Source: Cordia subcordata (lineage: Eukaryota; Streptophyta; Magnoliopsida; Boraginales; Cordiaceae). Taken from it: DNA of 64,000 nt. Shown in pieces: positions 57,364 to 64,000 of this stretch. Made by a program: the position numbers and the translations under genes. Location of the stretch: positions 11,630,001-11,694,000 of the forward strand of contig JAPTOF010000016.1 in the NCBI GenBank assembly GCA_028554755.1. Direction: 5' to 3'. The notes beneath the pieces were generated by a model. That model made no database searches, was not told the origin of the DNA, and was given only the letters and a program-made list of their open reading frames with translations. How positions within the stretch are numbered: position 1 is the first letter of the stretch; each line of letters opens with the position of its first letter.

Positions 57364-58139
57364 GTATCTTAAACAATTTTATTTTTAATAACTATAAACA
57401 AAACATCTAATGGAAAGTGATAACAAATGATATTGTTGGCTTTTTGATCTTGATATTTGTTTTGATGATGAAAGTTGTGTTATGAATTATGATTTAATTA
57501 TATCACTTGCTATTAAATCATTTTGTCTTGAGCTTGAATAGCATTGGAAAGATATTTTTGTATTCACCTTTGAGGAAAAATAAGCTTGCAATGAGGATCA
57601 TTGTGCACTAAATTGAAGAATAGGGAGGAGACGTAAGGAGGAGGTGTGGTGGCATAAGAGGTACCTGTTGTGCTCTCTTTTATTGATTACCTTAGTTACG
57701 TCATTAGTGCTCTTTTCTTGATGTTTTTCTTGAAATAATTTCGAAAATGATTTTTTGAAATGAGATTGATGATTTTCAATGTTATCTTGGTTATATCTTT
57801 TAAACGTCAAGACTTATTTGTGATGTTTACTAGGATGAGTTTGTAGCCTTTCTAAATTTTTCGGTCATATCTATTTGAAGAAGTGACCAACTGGTTAATG
57901 GTAACGATTAAGTTCTCGTATAGGTGACTCACTAGAGAGATTGTTTTGGTGAAGGTTGATGTGTTATGATCATGTGTGTTTGCGTGGAATTTCTATATTT
58001 GTTTGAGGTGTTCTTGTGCTTTATTAGGTGTGTTAGTGTTGCTTTTATACCATTCTTGCGTATAGTAGGCTACAAATGTCCATAGTTGAGTTTAGATCAT
58101 AAATGCTACACTAATGCGCACTTGTTTCTTGTGTTAGGT
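57364..58139. other. Unclassified repeat-like sequence
   Basis: From 57435 it reads TGTTGGCTTTTTGATCTTGA then TATTTGTTTTGATGATGAAA, a start that resembles LTRs of some Copia (SIRE-like) elements. I find neither the far end nor a coding remnant. Open frames here are short and without domains. Confidence 0.35.
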
Positions 58140-58838
58140 GAACTTTAGGGCAAAGCTCAGACTTGGAATGATAATGAATTGATGAAAGAGCCAAGTTCAA
58201 GGTGTTTTGGATGTGAAAGAAGCTTGAAGAATGCATTTGGAAGCGGCCGAGCCAAGAGAAGAGCTACCGAGAAAAAACAAGCTTGCGAGGAGCAAGAGTG
58301 GAGTAGAATCTGGGGAGGCTTGTTGACCGGCCAAGTAGACTGGCCAGAACAAAAAGTAGGCCAATTAGGCTGATTGACCTGGCCCAAGGCTGGGCCCCCG
58401 GCCTAGTGCCCTGACCCTACGTAATAGAAGCCCTATTTAAGGCATTTTTTAGCATTTTTGAGAAGGATGCAACCAACATTCACATCCACTTTACACACAC
58501 ATAAAACCCTAACTCACCCATCTTTAATACATTAAACACACACAAATGCACCTAAATCCAAGATTATAATTAGGGTTTTAATACTTGTAATTGTAAGATC
58601 AAGACAAGGATTTCAAGAGCAAAGCTAAGCATGAAAGCGAGGTTTATCTTTCTTCTTTTGTACTTAGCTTTTGCTATGTTAGAATAGATCTTTTATGGGT
58701 GATTGAAGCTTCTATTATGGGTTGATTAAGTACTACTTTGCTATGAGATTCTGATTGTTTAATACATATGTTCACTTTTAATGTTTCAATGGCTATTTAC
58801 ATACATGTTTATGTGTTTGTTGATATGCCTAGGTGAAA

Positions 58839-58881
<43 letters not shown>

Positions 58882-59825
58882 GAGGCTTGATTGCTATTTA
58901 ACACTTCTAAATCATTGTATGAGCATGTCTAGGTATTTATGTGGTGATTCTATGAAATGGGTCCTACAACTATGCATGCCTATGTGTGTTTTCACATGCC
59001 TTAATAGCAATTTTAGCTTCTATGACATACATGTTGGATTCTAATGCCTAAATTGGTATGACCTAAATATGTCTAAGTGTTTAGGGCTAGAATATGCTTT
59101 ATATTCATTTGTACCATGCTCAAGAACATGTATGATATGCTTTATTGTCAAACCCTGCTTGTGTGATGCTAGGATTTGTAGTTCTTCATTAATAATTAGG
59201 TCTAGCATAGTTTCTTTTGGCTTTAGACTCAACCAATAGGTGTCAGGCTAGCTTAATTTACCTTAGGAAGCCTAGTTCTTGACTTTAAAGCCAACCAATG
59301 AGTTAGAACCTAGGGTAAGACCAATTACCATCACCTAGGAATGTAATTAGCTAATCCGTGCACTAATTCATAAGGACCACGCTATGCCTCTAGGAAGCTA
59401 GCACCTAGGGATAGACCCACACCGAGTTCTAGGGATTGTAGGAGACATTGATTAAATTCCTAGCTTAGAGCACCCCCTCTTAGAGCAAAATCGTCAAAGT
59501 TAATCCTACAGCAAAGTTAGTACCCAAATCACCCATAGTTAAGTGGATTCACCCCTTGCCCCATTGCTTGTGTAAATTCCCTTTTACTAGCTTGTTCCCC
59601 CTTGCTTTTATTTCCTTTAGTTTGTTTAGATTATTTCAATTTGCCTTGAGCTCCCTTCATATCTAAAACAACCAAAAAGAATTCTTAGTTTAGCTTGTTT
59701 TCTTTCTAGCTTTCTAGGACACACACTTAGCTTTCATCTCCCATTTCCTGCCTCCTTGAGGGATCAACCCTGCTTTTGCACATTAGACTACATGACCTGT
59801 GCACTTGCAGGCTTTTAATTAAGTC
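58140..59825 (+). repeat. Large Ty3/gypsy-type LTR (probably solo or truncated)
   Basis: A GC-rich block (58180-58420, with repeated GGCCAAxTAGxCTG and TTGACCxGGCC motifs) is followed by a TATA-like CCTATTTAAGGC (58432) and a leader-like CATCCACTTTACACACACAT. The end zone contains CCTCCTTGAGGGATCAACCC (59752) and CCTGTGCACTTGCAGGCTTT (59798), a familiar ending of long plant gypsy LTRs. No primer site or internal coding follows. The 64-codon frame at 58179-58373 lies in this LTR and is not a gene. Exact borders are uncertain. Confidence 0.55.
58841..58879. repeat. (AT)n microsatellite
   Basis: An uninterrupted AT run of about 38 bases inside the gypsy LTR. Confidence 0.9.
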
Positions 59826-61500
59826 ATAATAGATTCAAAGTTGGATCTCTCATTGAGTTTTTTTAGTTAAGTTTGTGTTGGAACCTAGGTTGCAATAGTT
59901 GGGTCGATAATATCCATACCATATCTTTAATGGTCTCAGAATTATTCATGAATTTGATCTTTATGTTTGAGTCTTTTAAACATTTTCCTTTTAATTTTTT
60001 TGGAGGAAAAATTGAGATTGATCTACAAGTTAATGAAGTGATTATTTTTTTATATTTTTTATAGAAAATATTTAAAAGATATTTTCATCATCATATCTTG
60101 ATTGTTCTATAACAAAGTACTAGAAAATAGGTAAATAATCTTGAAAAATGTAAAATTTTCCATTTTTTTAGATTGCAAGCATTTTCTTAAAAAGTGTAAA
60201 TGGTGTGGAGGAAGACGAATTTCAAACAAGTGAACATTATTTAATTTGTTGGTTATTCAATAACAATGGAAAAACTCTATTAGTTCAAAGTACTATTACT
60301 AGATTTTCACATAAAGTTTATCATTTCAAGCAGGTTTTCTTAAACATTAAAAAATGTTAATGTCTCGCAATAGTATGTAATGTTTCATCCTTTTTTTTTT
60401 TTTTTTGTCAATCCTACATTGATCTCTTCATTTTTTTTAATTGTTTTAGCAATTCTACCTTATCTTCAATCTCTCTAATCTTTCTCTATATTTTAACATT
60501 TCGTTTCACAAATATAAATAAAATAATACAAAAATAAATTTTAGATTCTATCTACATCAAAATACAGTTAGAAAGTTTAAGTTTCATGAATCCAATTATT
60601 ATGATACTTTAGAAAACAAAATTTTAATCTATCAAGTTTTTCCTTGAATAATATTGATATAAATACTTTATCAAAACATCAATTCTACTATGCTTTAAAA
60701 ATAACATATTATAATAAGAAACATATATCTAATTATAAATAAATTATTTTATTTTAATAATAGCATTAATAATTATAATTTCCATAATTTTGATAATAAT
60801 AACATGATCCTTATGGCTTTTTATGTTCATTTTGCATCTATTAGTTAATCCAACAACTAATTGTATCGATCAACTTGGTATCCCAAGTTTTAGATTCTAA
60901 ATTTTTTATGTTAGGATCTTTTTGTAAGGATAGTAGTTACCACCTTATTTATGGCTTTCCTGCATTTGCATGCTTGCATATTTTCGTTGTTAAATGGTTG
61001 GCTTGTCAACCATTCATCCTTAGGAGTAGCATAGGGTGTATGGTCTATGCCCTCCCTCTATTATGTATTTTTATTTTGGTTTGAATAAATATTCGGAGGT
61101 GTCATCCCCTTTTCCTTAAAAAAAGAAAAAAACTAACAATTCTTTTTTTTCCCAATCAATTAGTTAAATAACTTTTTGCTAAGCTATCAATCCGCTGAAC
61201 ATCTATTTGATACTCATACAACTATCAATACCCTGGCAATTAATTGTGTCGTAGGCTCTTAAAGACAAACCCTTACACTCACTTCAACTTTAATTTGATT
61301 TTATTTCAATTACACTTCACTACTCTTACTTGGTATAAAAATTGGTCAACAAGAGTTGGTAGTTAATTGGGTTCTAACCCAAGTGTATGATTTTGACTCA
61401 ATTATATTGACTTAGTTAAAACCATTGAGTAGTGAATGAGAAATTGAGTTGGGTTTTGGAAAGATTGTGAAAATAAATTATAGTGCACCATTAAATTTGA
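59826..61500. other. AT-rich stretch without genes
   Basis: No domain is found. Long T runs lie at 60391-60406. A segment at 60860-61130 ends in AATAAATATTCGGAGGTGTC and an A-rich run (61115-61132), which could be the 3' tail of a non-LTR retroelement, but no coding remnant supports it. Confidence 0.4.
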
Positions 61501-62125
61501 TTGTGGAATTAAATTAAAATAGGCCATTGAAATTGAGAATGAAATTGGAATTGGCCTTATTAGATCAATTTGGTCCAATGAGTTTAATTTAAAATTTTTA
61601 ATTTAAATTAAATTCTATTAGTTGCATCATTTCCAATTTAAGAGATGTAACTTTTTTTTTTTTTTGACTAACAAAGACATCCCTTGACATGAAGAGCTGG
61701 CATAGCACCTTTTTTTTTTATTCTCTTTTTTTTTTTTAAAGCATCACTTTATCTATAAATATTGCAAAGTTCAATTTGCAAAAGACACTGTTGCTGCATT
61801 CGTACTTTCCTACTAAAAACTAGAGTTCTCGAAATTCAATGGTGGAATTAAATTAAAATCGGCCATTGAAGTTGAGAATGAAATTGGAATTGGGCCTCAT
61901 TAAATCAATTTGGCCCAATGGTTTAATTTAAATTATTTTTTGATTAAATTAAATTCTATTAGTTGCAAGGTCTCCAAATTAAGAGATGTAACTTACATCT
62001 CTTGACATGAAAAAATGACATATTATTTTGGAATTGGCATCACTTTGTCTACAAATACTATTGAATTCAAATGGAAAAACACTTTTCTTGCATTCAAACT
62101 TTCCTCAATAATAAAGTTCTAGGAT
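61501..62125 (+). repeat. Tandemly duplicated LTR-like block, about 341-bp unit
   Basis: TGGAATTAAATTAAAAT starts both units (61504 and 61845). Shared blocks are GGCCATTGAAxTTGAGAATG, AAATTCTATTAGTTGCA, AGAGATGTAACTT, GGCAT-type and CACTTT-type leaders, and CATTCGTACTTTCCT or CATTCAAACTTTCCT. T-rich insertions distinguish the first copy. The sequence after it (to about 62290, ACCATTGCAGGAAGATAAG) looks like the end zone of a Copia LTR, so this may be a duplicated LTR promoter region belonging to the fragment at 62715. Confidence 0.6.
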
Positions 62126-62714
62126 TTTCTTTTGAGAGAGTTTAAAATTTTATCTAGGTTGAGCATTTCTATAGTTCGGAGTGCTACTATAGTAGAAATA
62201 TTGTTGTTGTATCTTGGAGATAGTTGCCATCATTTGTAAACACCATTGCAGGAAGATAAGGTCTAAAGAAAATTGAAGAAATTCAGTCATTGGCTTTTTC
62301 TTTTCCATTTAATTTGTTTGTCTCTTCAAAGTTGTATGTTTTATTATTTAATTGCATTTTTCATTTTCCTTAATTTAGTTATTTGTGCTTGAACAAGTTG
62401 TGTGATTTTGATGTCATACTACTAACAATCTTAAGACCTTATATACCCGTGTATTGATTGTTGCTTCATATAGATGGCTTGAGTGTTTTAATTCTAAAGT
62501 GTCACTATTTTTTTTCCACAAGAAATTTTGATAATTTATTCATAAATAGTGTGTCTTCGTATAGGAGATGTATTGGAATCTCCTAATTTATGTCACGATG
62601 CATTAGAACATGTCAATTTTGATTTAACATATAAACTTGTGTATTAGGTTTATTACCTAATCTTGATTTTAACTCACATGATACATGTGAAGTGTGTGTA
62701 GAATCGAACTTGAC
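62126..62714. other. Probable LTR end and degenerate internal sequence
   Basis: It starts with LTR-like leader sequence and then loses any recognisable frame. The gag and protease parts of the following Copia are missing or unreadable here. Confidence 0.35.
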
Positions 62715-64000
62715 AAGAACTTCTTTTAGATTTGTAGAAAGTAGTTCTAAACCTTTAGAGTTAATTCACAACAATATTTGTAATTTGAAGTTTGTGCAAA
62801 CAAGAGGCAGTAAAAGTATTTCATATGGGAGTTCCATCTCCTAAAATGGTCAAGATTAAACCATAAACTATTGATAATATTTTTGTTGCATATATAAATA
62901 ATAATTCTGCATATCGGTTTCTTGTGCATAAATTAGGTATTCCTTTGTCAATACCACCGTAGAGTCAAAGAATAAATAATTCTTTGAAGAAATATATCCT
63001 TATGAGAATGTACAAGAACAAACTTCATTGAAAAGATCTCATGATGTTGTTGGTTACCATGAAGATGGAATAGATCAAGAATTTATGGACAATGAAAATG
63101 AACCAAGATGTAGTAAGAGAGCTAGAAGGTCTAGCTCTTTTGGTCTAAAAGTTTAACCTTTTTGTTAGAAAATGAGCCTCATACATTAAAGAAAGCAATG
63201 TCCATTCTTCAATCACTATATTGAAAAAGACAATTAATAGTGAAATCGAATCCGTCATGGAGAATCAGACTAAGGAACTAGTGATTTCTCCTTCTAAAAA
63301 TAAACATTTATGGTGCAATAGATATTCAAGAGGAAGATGAAAGCTAATGGATTAATTGAGAAATACAAAGTTATGCTTGCGGTTAAAGGGTAAAGACAAA
63401 AGGGAGGCCTTGACTACGTTGACACCTTTTTTCATCAGTAACTAGAATAACATCTACTTGAATGTTAATAGCCATCGTTGCTATAAATAGTCTAGAGATA
63501 AATCAACTGGATGTAAAGATAACCTTCTTAAATGAAGACATAGATGAAAAAATCTACACGGAATAACCAAAGGGTTTGTAGTTCCAGGGAAATAGAAAAA
63601 GGTGTGCAAGCTTGTAAAATTATTGTATGGATTACAATTTACTCCTAATCAATGGCATGAGGGATTTGATAAAACCATAATTTCAAATGGTTTTAAAATT
63701 AATGAATGTGACAAATATGTGCACATAAAGAGCTATGAAAGGGGATATGTCATTCTTTGTATGTCGATGTTATACTCATTTTTTAGAGCAATATTGATGT
63801 CATTAAGACTACCAAAAAAATGCTAGCCAATAAATTTGATATAAAAGACTTAGGTATATAGATGTTAAGGATTAAAATCTTTGGAATATTTGAAGGACTC
63901 ATATTATTTTGATGTAAGTCTTTCTCTACCAAAAAGTAGTAGTGAGGGAATATTTCAACTAGAATATTCACATGTCACTGGAGGTCCAAAATACACAATG
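62715..64000 (+). pseudogene. Truncated Copia polymerase (same family as 8330-14492)
   Basis: Integrase begins with LELIHNNICNLKFVQTRGSK (62755) but its core is deleted: the next block is HMGVPSPKMVKIKP (62823), then IFVAYINNNSAYRFLVHKLG (62878). An acidic linker follows (HDVVGYHEDGIDQEFMDNEN near 63042). Reverse transcriptase appears as SVTRITSTCMLIAIVAI (63440), QLDVKITFLNEDIDEKIYTE (63505), KGFVVPGK, a stop, then KVCKLVKLLYGL and QWHEGFDKTIISNGFKINEC (63650). KKMLANKFDIKDLG lies near 63817. Many stops occur and the catalytic YxDD box is not readable. It runs off the window. KGFVVPG and INEC-type motifs match the inner Copia of the left third. Confidence 0.75.

Noticed and set aside
58179..58373. 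64-codon frame in a GC-rich block, plus a similar minus-strand frame
   Set aside because: Both lie in a gypsy-type LTR with a TATA-like site and LTR end zone nearby; open frames there reflect base composition.
60860..61132. Possible LINE 3' tail with A-rich end
   Set aside because: Only an AATAAA-like signal and an A-rich run support it; no reverse transcriptase or flanking duplication was found, so it is mentioned only within the spacer entry.

Overview
This is a nuclear window from a seed plant, most likely a eudicot. It is AT-rich, with long non-coding stretches, spliced genes with GT-AG introns, and almost every family of plant transposable element. I could not place the species. By my reading the only intact host gene is an A2-type mitotic cyclin at 46707-51640 on the + strand: eleven exons that join in phase into 489 residues. 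Nearly everything else is transposon sequence, much of it inserted element within element and decayed by stop codons and frameshifts.

Left third (1-25678). The window opens in the 3' end of a Ty3/gypsy element (about 1-900). A Ty3/gypsy element with two LTRs follows (1196-5972). It keeps only gag and protease remnants and carries several tandem-repeat blocks where the polymerase should be. From 6083 to 25678 runs a degenerate hAT transposon, swollen to 19.6 kb by insertions. It contains a Copia element (6947-18994), itself split by a second Copia (8330-14492) and by a deleted hAT (16363-17116). The hAT also contains an antisense LTR-like block (to about 20964), a gypsy solo LTR with a perfect 5-bp duplication (21215-21803) and a small hAT inside the transposase coding region (22731-23438).

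Middle (25679-45015). After about 3.8 kb of AT-rich sequence without genes comes a tandem array of about 145-bp units (29450-30474). A 14.4-kb PIF/Harbinger element (30475-44880, TTA duplication) splits it, and one more unit follows at 44884-45015. The Harbinger element carries its Myb-like gene and its DDE transposase, both damaged. It also holds an 8.6-kb CACTA (En/Spm) element between those two genes, a small hAT near its left end, an inverted internal copy of its own left terminus, and what looks like exon 1 of a host NIK/SERK-type receptor kinase on the minus strand.

Right third (45016-64000). The cyclin gene is followed by short non-autonomous elements (52027-52675; a Tourist-type at 53259-53702), a long inverted repeat with a 1.3-kb solo LTR in one arm (53990-56190), a Mutator-like miniature element with a 9-bp duplication (56585-57354), a large gypsy LTR (about 58140-59825), a duplicated LTR-like block (61501-62125) and a broken Copia polymerase of the same family as the inner Copia of the left third (62715-64000).

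The genes do not form a pathway. The cyclin stands alone and the transposase and polymerase genes are relics. I found no clear evidence of a new biological system. The most unusual items are the composite Harbinger element with a probable captured kinase exon, the fused tnpD/tnpA reading frame in the CACTA element, and the upstream reading frame that overlaps the cyclin start codon.
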